Part shown: positions 35,781-44,860 of the stretch, piece after piece
How positions within the stretch are numbered: position 1 is the stretch's first letter
How the letters are laid out: every line of letters begins with the position of its first letter
Source: Mesorhizobium loti
Lineage (GTDB): Bacteria; Pseudomonadota; Alphaproteobacteria; Rhizobiales; Rhizobiaceae
Reading direction: 5' to 3'
Assembly: GCA_002356515.1 (NCBI GenBank)
Contig: AP017605.1
Span: 3,853,001-3,917,000, forward strand
Length of the DNA stretch: 64,000 bases
Translations under genes and position numbers: made by a program
Notes under the pieces: generated by a model
Database searches by the model: none
What the model was told of the DNA's origin: nothing
Seen by the model: the letters and a program-made list of their open reading frames with translations, nothing else

Positions 35781-36587
35781 TCATGCAGCCTTTGCTTTTC
35801 CGGTTCCCTCATGCGCCGCCTTGGTGCGGGCCTGCAGGTCGCGCAATGTATTGAGTTCGAGTTCGCTTGGCGCCGGTGTTTCGTCAAGCGCCTCGGCGAA
35901 CTTAACCACCCAGCCACAGCTCTCCTGCACCTGCTGGCGGGTGACGCCGGGATGCAGCGACACGACGGTGAATTCCTTGGTCACCGGATCCGGCTTCCAG
36001 ATGGCGAGGTCGGTGATCAGCAGCGTCGGACCGGCGGTGTCGATGCCCAGCCGCTGGCGGTGATCGCCGCCCTCGCCATGGCCGAAGGAGGTGAAGAAAT
36101 CGATCGTCTCGACCATGCCGCGCTTGGTCTGCGCCATGGTGATGTAGATCTCCTGCGACGAGGTCGCGATCTCCGGCGCGCCGCCGCCGCCGGGCAGCCT
36201 GGTCTTGGGATGGAAATAGTCGCCGATCACCGTGGTGTTGATGTTGCCGAACTTGTCGAGCTGGGCCGCACCGAGGAAGCCGATCGAAATGCGGCCGCCC
36301 TGCAGCCAGTAGCGGAACATTTCCGGCACCGCGACGGTGGTGACGGCGGTCTCGCACAATTCGCCGTCGCCGATCGACAACGGCAGAACGTCGGGCGCGG
36401 TGCCGATCGTGCCGCTCTCGTAGATCAGCGTGATATCGGGCGCATGCGTCAGCCGCGCCACATTGCAGGCGGCGGACGGCGCGCCGATGCCGACGAAGCA
36501 GACATCGTCATTCCGCAGCGCTCGGCTGGCGGCGATCGTCATCATTTCGTTGGGGGTGAAGCCCAAAGGGTTCTGATTGTCGCTCAT
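35781..36587 (-). CDS. pcaJ: 3-oxoadipate CoA-transferase subunit B
   Basis: This 268-residue class I CoA-transferase beta subunit forms a heterotetramer with PcaI and transfers CoA from succinyl-CoA to 3-oxoadipate. Blocks seen are CFVGIGAPSAACNVARLTHA, LIYESGTIGTAPDVLPLSIG (Glu of the ESG motif is the CoA-ester site), and SLHPGVTRQQVQE. Its ATG overlaps the pcaI stop. Confidence 0.93.
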   Translation of the reverse strand: MSDNQNPLGFTPNEMMTIAASRALRNDDVCFVGIGAPSAACNVARLTHAPDITLIYESGTIGTAPDVLPLSIGDGELCETAVTTVAVPEMFRYWLQGGRISIGFLGAAQLDKFGNINTTVIGDYFHPKTRLPGGGGAPEIATSSQEIYITMAQTKRGMVETIDFFTSFGHGEGGDHRQRLGIDTAGPTLLITDLAIWKPDPVTKEFTVVSLHPGVTRQQVQESCGWVVKFAEALDETPAPSELELNTLRDLQARTKAAHEGTGKAKAA

Positions 36588-37441
36588 GCCGCTTTCCTCA
36601 GATGGTCGACCCGGGCCGCGAAATCGTCGGCGCTCTTCTCGATGACATGCGCCTGCATCCACGCCTGGAATTTTTCGCGGTCGGCGGCGATCTCGTCCCA
36701 TTCGAGATAGGCGGCGTTGTCGCGCGCATAATAGCCGTGGGCGTAGGACGGATGCGAACCGCCTGGCACGACGGCAATCGCCGCGATCGTCCAGCGCGGC
36801 AGCACGGTCAGATTGGGGTGCAGATCGTCGAAATTGTCGACCACTTCCTCGACCGTCACCACGGCGCGCTTGGCCGCCAGCACGGCCTCCTTCTGGATGC
36901 CGATAATGCCCTCGACCAGCACATTGCCTTTTTTGTCGGCCTTCTGCGCATGGATGAAGGTGACATCAGGCCGGATCGAAGGCACGGCCGCCAGCACCTC
37001 GCCGGTGAACGGACATGTGACCGACTTGATGTTGGGATTGACCGTGGCAAGGCCAGCGCCGCGATAACCGCGGAACACCGCGCAGGGCAGTCCGGCCGCG
37101 CCAGCCTCATAGGCATTGGCCATGCCGGCATGGCTGTGCTCCTCGACCTCGATCGACCGGGGAAAACCGTTCTCTATGGCATCGCGCGCGCGCCGCAGCA
37201 GGCCGACGCCGGGATTGCCGACATAGGAGAAGATGATCTTCTTCGCCATGCCCATGCCGATCATCTGGTCGTAGATCAGGTCCGGCGTCATGCGGATCAG
37301 GGTCAGGTCGCGAAACCCCTGGCGGATCGCCTCATGCGCTGCCGCCGTCGGGATCAGATGGGTGAAGCCTTCGAAAGCGACGGAGTCGCCATTGTTCAAA
37401 TTCTCGGCCACGGCCTGTTTGAGCGGCAGGAACTTGACCAT
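36584..37441 (-). CDS. pcaI: 3-oxoadipate CoA-transferase subunit A
   Basis: This 285-residue class I CoA-transferase alpha subunit has DSVAFEGFTHLIPTAAAHEA, KIIFSYVGNPGVGLLRRARD, and PFTGEVLAAVPSIRPDVTFI. It is the first gene of pcaIJF and lies opposite an IclR regulator gene, with a 120-base operator region between them. Confidence 0.93.
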   Translation of the reverse strand: MVKFLPLKQAVAENLNNGDSVAFEGFTHLIPTAAAHEAIRQGFRDLTLIRMTPDLIYDQMIGMGMAKKIIFSYVGNPGVGLLRRARDAIENGFPRSIEVEEHSHAGMANAYEAGAAGLPCAVFRGYRGAGLATVNPNIKSVTCPFTGEVLAAVPSIRPDVTFIHAQKADKKGNVLVEGIIGIQKEAVLAAKRAVVTVEEVVDNFDDLHPNLTVLPRWTIAAIAVVPGGSHPSYAHGYYARDNAAYLEWDEIAADREKFQAWMQAHVIEKSADDFAARVDHLRKAA

Positions 37442-37464
37442 CGATCGGGCTCCGGATTCAAAAA

Positions 37465-37479
37465 GTTCGTATTGCGAAC
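37465..37479. promoter_or_regulatory. PcaR-type operator half, GTTCG palindrome
   Basis: GTTCG-TATTG-CGAAC lies 24 bases upstream of the pcaI start in the divergent promoter region. PcaU/PcaR sites also contain GTTCGATAAT-like half sites, so this fits control by the adjacent IclR regulator. Confidence 0.55.
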
Positions 37480-37490
37480 ATTTGTTTTAC

Positions 37491-37516
37491 ATAGGATACT
37501 TTCTAAGCTATCCTAT
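37491..37516. promoter_or_regulatory. Second dyad in the pca promoter region
   Basis: ATAGGATA and TATCCTAT form a perfect 8-bp inverted repeat with a 10-base spacer (26 bases in all). It lies between the GTTCG palindrome and the IclR gene start, and may be the main or auxiliary regulator site or overlap the regulator promoter. Confidence 0.5.
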
Positions 37517-37561
37517 GGTACGGAGTCAATCCTGGCGACGATACCGTTTGGCGGAGGTGAG

Positions 37562-38332
37562 ATGGACGAAGAGGCTGCTTCCCGTGACCATGTCGGCTCG
37601 CTGGAGCGCGGCCTTGCCGTGATGGAGATCCTCGCCCGCCACTCCTCCGGCATGACTCTGACCGAAATGGCCGAGGAGGCCGGCCTGACCCGTGCCGGCG
37701 CCCGCCGCTTCCTGCTGACGCTTGTCGCATCAGGCTATGCCACTCAGGACGGCCGCATATTCTCGCTGTCGCCGCGCCTGCTGACCGTCGCCCGCACCTG
37801 GCTCGGCGGCGGCTCGCTGTGGAGCTTCGCCGCGCCGATCATGCGGACCGTTGCGGCACAACTGAACGAGGCTTGCTCGGCGGCGATCCTGTCGGGTCAG
37901 GATGTCGTCTATGTCGCCCGCATTCCCGGCCGCCGCATCCTCAGCGTGTCGCTCGATATCGGCACCAGACTGCCGGCCTATTGCACCTCGATGGGCCGCA
38001 TGCTGCTCGCCGGCCTGGCGCCAGAGGACCTCGACAAATTCCTGCGCCAGGCGACCATCGAGAAACGGACGCCGAAGACGATCACCGACATCAGGCTGCT
38101 GGCCGAGGCCATCGGCAAGGCGAAGGCGAACGGCTTTGTGATCGTCGACGAGGAACTGGAGCTTGGACTGCGCTCCATCGCCGTGCCGATCCGCGACCGC
38201 GCTGGCAGCACGGTCGCGGCGATCAATGTCTCGACCCAGTCGGCGCGATTTTCGGTCGCGGAGATGGAACGGCAAATCCTGCCGGCGTTGCTTGAGGCCA
38301 GGCAGCGCATCGAGGATTTCTTCGTGGTCTAG
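37562..38332 (+). CDS. pcaR: IclR family regulator of the pca genes
   Basis: This 256-residue protein has an N-terminal winged helix (MTLTEMAEEAGLTRAGARRF, about 30-50) and a C-terminal effector domain (about 75-256) with ILSGQDVVYVARIPGRRI and VPIRDRAGSTVAAINVST. It probably activates or represses pcaIJF in response to 3-oxoadipate. GGAGG precedes the ATG. It is divergent from pcaI. Confidence 0.9.
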   Translation: MDEEAASRDHVGSLERGLAVMEILARHSSGMTLTEMAEEAGLTRAGARRFLLTLVASGYATQDGRIFSLSPRLLTVARTWLGGGSLWSFAAPIMRTVAAQLNEACSAAILSGQDVVYVARIPGRRILSVSLDIGTRLPAYCTSMGRMLLAGLAPEDLDKFLRQATIEKRTPKTITDIRLLAEAIGKAKANGFVIVDEELELGLRSIAVPIRDRAGSTVAAINVSTQSARFSVAEMERQILPALLEARQRIEDFFVV

Positions 38333-38349
38333 GTCGCTTCTCGCGACCT
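38331..38349. terminator. Stem-loop between convergent pcaR and FAD oxidoreductase genes
   Basis: AGGTCGC-TTCTC-GCGACCT, a perfect 7-bp stem with a 5-base loop, overlaps the pcaR stop at one end and touches the convergent gene's stop at the other. It has no T-run, so it may be a weak bidirectional terminator or an mRNA 3' end protector. Confidence 0.4.
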
Positions 38350-39647
38350 CAATGCTTGATGCGATCCCGCATCGCGTACCACAGCATGCCCAGCACATAG
38401 AGCGGTCCGCGTAGCGCCGTGCCGCCGGGGAATGGCAGCGGGGTCAGCGTCGAGAACAGATCGAGCCGTGAAGCATCCCCGGTAATCGCTTCGGCCAAAA
38501 GCTTGCCCGACAGCGTCGACAGGATGACGCCCTTGCCGGAATAGCCATGCGCGAAATAGACCTCGCCATAGTGCCCGACATGCGGCAGCCTGGATGTTGT
38601 CACCGACACCAGCCCGCCCCAGGCGTGATCGATGCGGCAACCCTTGAGCTGCGGGAAGGTGGCTTCCATATGCGGCCGCACGAAGCCGGCAATATCGGCC
38701 GGCGGCGATGGCGTGTAGCGCTCGCCGCCGCCGAACAGCAGCCGCCCGTCCGCCGACATGCGATAATAGTTCACGACGAAGCGCGTGTCCGACACCGCGA
38801 CATTGGCCGGGATGACGTTGCGTTTGCCCTCCAGAGGTTCGGTAGCGACGATGTAGTTGCCGACCGGCATGATGCGGCTGTTGACGCGCGGCTCCAGCCC
38901 ATGCAGCAGCGCGTCGCCCGCCAACACGACATGTTTGGCGCGCACCGATCCCTTCGATGTCGAGACCCGGACCGAAGGCTCGCGCTCCAGCTTCACCGCC
39001 ACCGAATTCTCGTGGATGACGACGCCGGCGGCCACGGCCGCGCGGGCAAGGCCGAGTGTGTAGTTCAGCGGATGCATGTGGCCGCCAAGCGGCTCGTACA
39101 TAGCGCCATGATAGGGCGTGTCGACCTTGGCGCGTGCGTCCGCGGCCGACAGGATCTCGACGTCACGGAATTTCATTACGCTCTCGAGGCACTTTGCTTC
39201 GTCCTCGAGGTCTTTAAGATCGGAGCCGTTGACCGCGCCGACCAGATGGCCGGTGAGTCTCAGGTCGCAATCGATGGCATGGCGCTCGATGATGTCGAGC
39301 ACCAGCCCCCTTGCCTCGAAGGCGAGGTCGAACAGCACCTTTGCCCGTTCGGGACCGTAGAGCTTGACCAGGCCCTTGGCACCCTTGCGCACGCCGGGGA
39401 TCATCTGGCCGCCATTGCGCCCCGACGCCCCCCAACCGATCTTGCCGCCTTCGAGCAGCACCACCTTCAGGCCGCGCTCGGCGGCGTGCAGGGCGGCGGA
39501 CAGGCCGGTGCAGCCGCCGCCGACGACGACCAGGTCTGCTTCGACATCGCCGACAAGCGCCGGATGATCCGGCGCCGGATTGGCGGTGGCGACATAGTAG
39601 GATTTGCCGATATCGAGACCGGAATTGAAACCCGTTGAAGATGCCAT
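38349..39647 (-). CDS. FAD-dependent oxidoreductase (PuuB-like)
   Basis: This 432-residue DAO-family flavoenzyme has the dinucleotide motif VVVGGGCTGLSAALHAAE (about 41-58). A conserved GWGASGRNGGQMIPG resembles gamma-glutamylputrescine oxidase, and the C-terminal region has HAWGGLVSVTTSRLPHVG and FAHGYSGKGVILSTLSGK. It probably oxidises the amine of a gamma-glutamylated substrate made by the PuuA-like neighbour. It starts 2 bases after that gene. Confidence 0.88.
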   Translation of the reverse strand: MASSTGFNSGLDIGKSYYVATANPAPDHPALVGDVEADLVVVGGGCTGLSAALHAAERGLKVVLLEGGKIGWGASGRNGGQMIPGVRKGAKGLVKLYGPERAKVLFDLAFEARGLVLDIIERHAIDCDLRLTGHLVGAVNGSDLKDLEDEAKCLESVMKFRDVEILSAADARAKVDTPYHGAMYEPLGGHMHPLNYTLGLARAAVAAGVVIHENSVAVKLEREPSVRVSTSKGSVRAKHVVLAGDALLHGLEPRVNSRIMPVGNYIVATEPLEGKRNVIPANVAVSDTRFVVNYYRMSADGRLLFGGGERYTPSPPADIAGFVRPHMEATFPQLKGCRIDHAWGGLVSVTTSRLPHVGHYGEVYFAHGYSGKGVILSTLSGKLLAEAITGDASRLDLFSTLTPLPFPGGTALRGPLYVLGMLWYAMRDRIKH

Positions 39648-39649
39648 GA

Positions 39650-41020
39650 TCACACCTTCAGCAGCAAATGATCGCGTTCCCAGCTCGTCACCACGCTCTG
39701 GAACAGGTCGAGCTCGACGCTCTTGACGCGCAGATAGGTCTGGAAGAAATCCTCGCCGAGCAGTTTGCGCACCGGATCGCAAGCCTCGAAACGCTCCAGC
39801 GCCTCCTCCATGGTCTTCGGCAGCGTGCTCTTGATCTTGTAGGCATTGCCCGTGGCTTCCGCCGAGCGCGCCAGTTTCTGCTCGACGCCGAGATAGCCGG
39901 CGAGCAGCGAGCCGGCGATCGCCAGATAGGGATTGGAATCGGCGCCCGGCAAGCGGTTCTCCACCCGTCGCGCCGCGCGGCCACCGGCCGGCACGCGCAG
40001 GCCGCAGGAGCGGTTGTCGTGCGACCATTCGATGTTGGCCGGCGCGCTGTGGTTCGGCCTTATGCGGCGGAACGAATTCACGTTGGGCGCGAACAGCGGC
40101 ATGATCTCAGGCACATATTTCTGCAGGCCGCCGATGAAATGGCCGAACATCTCGGTGTCGGCATCGTCATTGCTGGCAAACAGCGCATTGCCCGCCTCGT
40201 CGACAACGGACATGTGCAGATGCATCGAGCTGCCTGCCTGCGCGGCGATCGGCTTGGCCATGAAGGTGGCGTGCATGCCGCATTGCTGCGCGGCCTGCCG
40301 CGTCAGCCGCTTGAACAGCAGCACCTGATCGGCCAGCGGCAGCGCGTCACCATGCAGGAGATTGATCTCCAGCTGCCCCGTGCCCGATTCATGGATCAGC
40401 GTATCGAGCGGCAAGCCGGCGGCCGCGGCATAGTCATAGACGCGGCGGATCACCGGCTCGAATTCTTCCAGCGCCGCCATGTCATAGGGATGCTGCACAG
40501 TTTCCGCGCGGCCATTGGCGCCGACCGGCGCGGTCAGCGGCCTGTCCGGATCGGGGTTGGGCGCGGTGAGATAGAATTCGACCTCCGGCGCCACCACCGC
40601 ACGCCAGCCGCGCTGGCGGTAGAGATCGAGCACGGCGCGCAGTACATGGCGCGGCGAGGCCATCCACGGCCTGCCGTCCATGTGGAAAGCGTCGGCGAAA
40701 ACATAGGCCTTCCCCACCCCGGCGCCCGGCGCCAGGCACAGCGTCGAGACGTCAGGCACCATGCGCATATCCGGGTCCGAATAGGCAAAGCCTTCATCGA
40801 TCGAGCCGGAATAGCGGCCATCGATGCTGACCAGGAAGGCGCTGCTCGGCAAATAGAGCGCGAGGTCTTCCAGCGCCTTGAGGAATTTGGCGGCCGGCAG
40901 CGCCTTGCCGCGCAGCACGCCGTTCATGTCGGGCACCAGGCATTCGACCTCGTTGATGCCGTGCTGGGCCAGCCAGGCTTTGGGATCGTTGGTCGCGGTG
41001 TTCGTGTTCTTATCGAGCAT
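39650..41020 (-). CDS. Glutamine synthetase family ligase (PuuA-like)
   Basis: This 456-residue enzyme has the GS pattern: the beta-grasp start with ECLVPDMNGVLRGKALPAAK, the metal-site block DTLIHESGTGQLEINLLHGD, MHLHMSVVDEAGN, and the ATP/Arg region NRLPGADSNPYLAIAGSLLA. It resembles gamma-glutamylputrescine synthetase rather than ammonia-assimilating GlnA. It would attach glutamate to an amine before oxidation. The ATG at 41020 is preferred; a TTG at 41029 overlaps the glycosyltransferase stop. Confidence 0.9.
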   Translation of the reverse strand: MLDKNTNTATNDPKAWLAQHGINEVECLVPDMNGVLRGKALPAAKFLKALEDLALYLPSSAFLVSIDGRYSGSIDEGFAYSDPDMRMVPDVSTLCLAPGAGVGKAYVFADAFHMDGRPWMASPRHVLRAVLDLYRQRGWRAVVAPEVEFYLTAPNPDPDRPLTAPVGANGRAETVQHPYDMAALEEFEPVIRRVYDYAAAAGLPLDTLIHESGTGQLEINLLHGDALPLADQVLLFKRLTRQAAQQCGMHATFMAKPIAAQAGSSMHLHMSVVDEAGNALFASNDDADTEMFGHFIGGLQKYVPEIMPLFAPNVNSFRRIRPNHSAPANIEWSHDNRSCGLRVPAGGRAARRVENRLPGADSNPYLAIAGSLLAGYLGVEQKLARSAEATGNAYKIKSTLPKTMEEALERFEACDPVRKLLGEDFFQTYLRVKSVELDLFQSVVTSWERDHLLLKV

Positions 41021-41025
41021 TTCGT

Positions 41026-42309
41026 TCAAGTCCGTATCAGAGAGAGTATGGCTTGCGCGGCCACGTCCGTTCCGGGTTTCAGCGCCATCTGGGCTGCATT
41101 GTCCCTCAGGCGGGCGCGCATGGCGTCGTCGGCCAACAGGCCGAGAATGGCTCTCTCCAATACTCCTTCGGTCCAGCCGTCACGGCCGATATGGTCGCCG
41201 GTGCCGGTCTCTTTGGCGCGGCGCGCATTATCGTGCCCGTCCCAGCAATAGGGCATGATCAGCGACGGCACGCCGAAGCGCAGCGCCTCGCAAAAGCTGT
41301 TGTTGCCGCCATGGTGGATGAACAGGTCGGACTTCGCCACCACGGAGGGCTGTGGAAACCAGGCGTCGAGATAGACATTGTCGGGAACCGCCCGATAGGC
41401 ATCGCGCAGGCCGCCGACATTGACGATGAAGCGCGCCGGCAGCCTGTCGAAGACGGCAAGCATGCGCTCGATCAGCCCGACATCCATGGCGCCAAGGCTG
41501 CCGAAAGCGACATAGACCAGCGGCCCCTTGTTGCGCGGAAACACCGGCACCTCGAACGGCCCTTCCGAGCGCACACAACCTTCGAGATAGACGAAGCGTT
41601 CGGGGTCGAGTGGCTCGGCGCGCTCGCGCCGCACGATCGCCGGCGTCAGCAGCAGGTTGAGGTCGGGCGAGCTTTCGAGGAACAGGCCCTTGGGTAATGG
41701 TGCCAGGCCGGCATCCCCGCGAAAACGGTTGAAGCGGTCATGCGCCGGCGCCGAGGCAGAGAGATAGCGGGCCTCGAACGCCCCGCGTTGCGGATCGTCG
41801 GCAGCCATCCCTGAAAGGTAGGGCGGTACTTCCGCGTCGGGCAACTCGGTCTCGGCGCAGGAGACGACGCGCACCCAGGGGCAGCCGGCGGCGGCGATCG
41901 CCGGGAACATGATGACATTGTCGAGCACCACCGCGTCCGGCTTCAGTCGCGCCAGCAATTGGCGCAGCGGCGCCTCGGCATTGACCGCCGTGTCGACGAT
42001 CGCCTGCCAGGTCGGCGCGACATAGGTTTCGAGCTGGTCGATCGGGCTGAGCCTAAAATGCGGCAGGTGCCGGCGCACGAAGGCCTGCCAGTAGCTCTGG
42101 CGCTCGCTGTCGCTCAGCGGCTCGTCGGTCGGCAGCTGGTATTCCTGGAAACCGTAGTCGGCAAAGACGCCGGAGAAACCGGCATGGCAGATGAAGACGG
42201 GCCGGGCGCCCCGCGCCCGCAAGGCCTGCGCGATGCCGACGCAATTCAACGCGGCGCCGAAGCTGGCTTCGGGAAACAGCGCGATGGTCGGGCTGGCTTT
42301 GCGCGTCAA
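41026..42309 (-). CDS. GT1-like glycosyltransferase (paralogue 1)
   Basis: This 427-residue GT-B-fold protein begins LFPEASFGAALNCVGIAQAL and carries the UDP-glycosyltransferase nucleotide-sugar region DLFIHHGGNNSFCEALRFGV and MPYCWDGHDNARRAKETG. No signal or membrane anchor is seen, so it is cytoplasmic. Its paralogue is at 47604-48878, in the same divergent module. TTG start with GAAGAGG upstream. Why a glycosyltransferase lies in an amine-catabolic cluster is not clear. Confidence 0.85.
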   Translation of the reverse strand: MTRKASPTIALFPEASFGAALNCVGIAQALRARGARPVFICHAGFSGVFADYGFQEYQLPTDEPLSDSERQSYWQAFVRRHLPHFRLSPIDQLETYVAPTWQAIVDTAVNAEAPLRQLLARLKPDAVVLDNVIMFPAIAAAGCPWVRVVSCAETELPDAEVPPYLSGMAADDPQRGAFEARYLSASAPAHDRFNRFRGDAGLAPLPKGLFLESSPDLNLLLTPAIVRRERAEPLDPERFVYLEGCVRSEGPFEVPVFPRNKGPLVYVAFGSLGAMDVGLIERMLAVFDRLPARFIVNVGGLRDAYRAVPDNVYLDAWFPQPSVVAKSDLFIHHGGNNSFCEALRFGVPSLIMPYCWDGHDNARRAKETGTGDHIGRDGWTEGVLERAILGLLADDAMRARLRDNAAQMALKPGTDVAAQAILSLIRT

Positions 42310-42319
42310 TTAATCCTCT

Positions 42320-43258
42320 TCATTCCGGCCGGCTGATCATGCCGAACAGGGCAGGCGCCCCGCGGCTGGCCGCTTGCGGTCGCTGGTTGCGGGAAAGCCG
42401 CAGGTGGATGCGAAGCAGATCGGCAGCCACCTCATACTGCCGGCTTTCGAGATGGTCGAGTACGTTCAGGTGTTCCAGCAAGGATTGCCGCAGCCGGAAG
42501 ACGTTGACGCCAGCATAGATGCCCGGCAGCCGGCGCAGACGGAGATGATCGGCCAGCGCGTCGGCGACGAAGCGGTTGGCGCACCCCTCGGCGATCATGC
42601 CGTGGAAATCCATGTCCAGCCGCTGGAACTCGCGCGTGTCGAACGCGGCATCCGGCAGCGCCGACAAAGCGTCCATGCCCTGGCGCAACGCGGCCGCCCG
42701 CGCGCCGTCCAGCCGGAAGCCCGGCGTCAGGATCGCCGCCGGCTCCAGCAGCAAGCGGAATTCATAGCTTTCGCCTTGCGCCTCGGGATCATCGGGCGTG
42801 CGCCGGAAAAGCCAGGACTGGCCCGGCGCGCGGTCCAGCAGATTCTCTTCGGTCAGTTTATTAAGTGCTTTTAGTACCGTCTTGCGCTCGGCACTGTACC
42901 GCCGCATCAGCCCGGCGGCGGTCACCGTCTGGTCCAGCCTGCGCGCCGAGCGGTCGCGCAGGATCGCCTCGGCGAGTTCGTCTTCCTCCGCGCTGGGAAG
43001 CTCGGTGGCAATGGCCGGCTGCGCGGCGAGGTCGATCGCCAGGTGATAACCGGTATCGGCCTCCCAGCGCACGACGCCGCGCTCCGCCAGCAGGCTGAGC
43101 GCGGCCCGCACCGGCGTACGCGAGACATTGCACAGCGAGGCGATCTGCTGTTCGGGCAGGCGCGCGCCAGGTTCGAAGCCGCGCTGGCGCGCCACATCCA
43201 GGATGCGCTGCGCCAGGTCGAGATGGTTGGTGCGAGGTCGTCGGGCTGCGGCTTGCAT
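42320..43258 (-). CDS. GntR family regulator with a second helix-turn-helix-like region
   Basis: This 312-residue protein has a GntR winged helix (EQQIASLCNVSRTPVRAALSL, about 37-58). A second similar region (LMRRYSAERKTVLKALNKLT, about 116-135) is followed by an FCD-type effector domain (EFRLLLEPAAILTPGFRLDG onwards, about 168-300) with conserved His in FHGMIAEGCANRF. It lies divergent from the binding-protein gene and probably controls both arms of the module. The doubled N-terminal region is unusual. Confidence 0.88.
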   Translation of the reverse strand: MQAAARRPRTNHLDLAQRILDVARQRGFEPGARLPEQQIASLCNVSRTPVRAALSLLAERGVVRWEADTGYHLAIDLAAQPAIATELPSAEEDELAEAILRDRSARRLDQTVTAAGLMRRYSAERKTVLKALNKLTEENLLDRAPGQSWLFRRTPDDPEAQGESYEFRLLLEPAAILTPGFRLDGARAAALRQGMDALSALPDAAFDTREFQRLDMDFHGMIAEGCANRFVADALADHLRLRRLPGIYAGVNVFRLRQSLLEHLNVLDHLESRQYEVAADLLRIHLRLSRNQRPQAASRGAPALFGMISRPE

Positions 43259-43324
43259 ATGTGGTCTCGGTGGGCGGACGTGGGCCGATATGCTTTGACC
43301 GATCGGCCTCGCGGACGCAATCGG

Positions 43325-43358
43325 CCAGATTCCTCGGTCGCCCAGATTCCTGGGTCGC
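43325..43358. repeat. 17-bp tandem direct repeat in the GntR promoter region
   Basis: CCAGATTCCTCGGTCGC at 43325-43341 is directly followed by CCAGATTCCTGGGTCGC at 43342-43358, with one difference. It may be a duplicated regulatory site. Confidence 0.55.
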
Positions 43359-43373
43359 TCGACAAATTATGGA

Positions 43374-43403
43374 TTGACGTACTTTTTTCTGCAATAGTAC
43401 TGT
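43374..43403 (+). promoter_or_regulatory. Probable promoter and operator of the polyamine-importer operon
   Basis: TTGACG (43374-43379), an 18-base spacer and TACTGT (43398-43403) fit a housekeeping promoter for the binding-protein gene at 43511. GTACT and AGTAC (43379-43383 and 43396-43400) form a dyad spanning the spacer, a good place for the GntR regulator. Confidence 0.5.
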
Positions 43404-43510
43404 CTGCGCAATCGGCGAGAAAAAGACCGAGGGAACAGGATCGAAGGCAGCGGCATCAGTCGCGCCGGTCCAGCACAGAATTCGACGATCAACCGGAATG
43501 GGAGTCTGCC

Positions 43511-44575
43511 ATGACCGCTACCAGCCCGCGGCGCCGTGCGCTCAAGGTCTCTTCAATCGCTCTCGGCCTTGCCCTGACGATGTCTGCGCCGGCGATGGCC
43601 GCCGGCCTCGTCATTTCCAACTGGGACGGCTACATGGCGCCCGATGCCATGGCCGCGTTCAAGACCGCCACCGGCGTTTCCGGCGAAGTGGTGGTGCACG
43701 CCACCAATGAGGAGATCATGGGCAAGCTGATTGCCGCCGGCGGCAAGGGCTATGACGTGGTCTTCGTCTCCTCGCCCTTCGCCGAAGTGCTGAACAAGCT
43801 CGGCCTGACCGAGCCGGTGGACCACGCCAAGATCCCCAACCTCGCCAACCTCTATCCCGAGGCAACAAAACTGCCGCACGATGTCGGCAACACTTTCTCC
43901 GTGCCCTACACCTGGGGCACGACCGGCCTCTGCTACCGCTCGGATCTGGTGAAGGTAGCGCCGACGAGCTGGAGCGACCTGCTCGCGCCCTCCGACGCAC
44001 TGAAGGGCAAGACCACCATGCTGGCGACCGATCGCTGGCTGCTGGCCGCCGGCCAGCTCGACAAGGGCTTTTCCGTCAACGAGACCGATCCGGCCAAGAT
44101 GGCCGAGGTCAAGGACCTGCTGATTTCGGCCAAGAAGACCCTGCTCGCCTATGACGACACCACCTTCTATTCCAAGCTGGTGTCCGGCGAGGCGCTGATG
44201 GTGCAGGCCTGGGACGGCTGGTGCAATTACGGCATCGCCGAGAAGCCGGAGATCAAATACGTCATCCCGAAGGAAGGCTCGGACCTCTGGGTCGACACGA
44301 TGGTGGTGATGAAGGCATCCGAGCACAAGGACGACGCGTTCAAGTTCATCAACTTCATGCTCGACGCCAAGAACCACGCCTGGGCGGCGCAGAACATCGA
44401 CTACAAGGTGCCAAACAAGCCGGCGATGGAAAGCCTGCCGGCCGATTTCCTGGCCAAATTCCCCAACATGGCGATGCCTGTGGCCGACCTCGTCAAGTTC
44501 GAACAGCTGCGTGACGTCGGCGAAGCCCAGCGCGACTATTCCAAGATCGTCAGCGAGATCAAGGCCGCGCAGTAA
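43511..44575 (+). CDS. Polyamine-type ABC substrate-binding protein (PotD-like)
   Basis: This 354-residue periplasmic protein has a signal peptide (LKVSSIALGLALTMSAPAMA) and the PotD/PotF pattern: VISNWDGYMAPDAMAAFKTA, GKGYDVVFVSSPFAEVLNKL, SVPYTWGTTGLCYRSDLVKV, DDAFKFINFMLDAKNHAW. It binds a polyamine or other amine in the periplasm. It is the first gene of the plus-strand arm, followed by a 285-base gap filled with a palindromic repeat. Confidence 0.9.
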   Translation: MTATSPRRRALKVSSIALGLALTMSAPAMAAGLVISNWDGYMAPDAMAAFKTATGVSGEVVVHATNEEIMGKLIAAGGKGYDVVFVSSPFAEVLNKLGLTEPVDHAKIPNLANLYPEATKLPHDVGNTFSVPYTWGTTGLCYRSDLVKVAPTSWSDLLAPSDALKGKTTMLATDRWLLAAGQLDKGFSVNETDPAKMAEVKDLLISAKKTLLAYDDTTFYSKLVSGEALMVQAWDGWCNYGIAEKPEIKYVIPKEGSDLWVDTMVVMKASEHKDDAFKFINFMLDAKNHAWAAQNIDYKVPNKPAMESLPADFLAKFPNMAMPVADLVKFEQLRDVGEAQRDYSKIVSEIKAAQ

Positions 44576-44621
44576 GGACTGTTCCAACGGCATCCTGGAA
44601 TTAAGCTTGCGTTCCGTGTCG

Positions 44622-44855
44622 CCTCCCTCTGGCCTGCCGGCCATCTCCCCCTCAAGGGGGGAGATTGGCTGTGGCATCGCCTTCGCTAACCTCCAATGCT
44701 TGAGGATGAGCGCAACGCCAAAGCTGCTAATCTCCTCCCTTGAGGGGGGTGAGGCGTGGTCCGCGCAGCGGACGGAAAGCCAATTGCTTGGCTTTCCGAA
44801 TGACGAACGCCCGGAGCGAAAGCGAAGGGCCGGGCCCGGCAGGGCAGAGGGGGGT
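44622..44855. repeat. Composite palindromic repeat, family A copy 2
   Basis: The left arm resembles copies 1 and 3, including CTCCCCCTCAAGGGGGGAG (about 44648-44666). The right arm (about 44727-44855) is extended by about 75 extra bases that themselves contain inverted segments (CCAATTGCTTGG). It lies between the binding-protein and permease genes of one operon, and its right end AGAGGGGGGTG supplies the ribosome site of the permease. Confidence 0.7.
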
Positions 44856-44860
44856 GCCGC

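Noticed and set aside
36602..37561. Long upstream extension of the pcaR frame
   Set aside because: It is the antisense of pcaI with typical His/Asp/Arg-rich composition; pcaR starts at the ATG with GGAGG at 37562.
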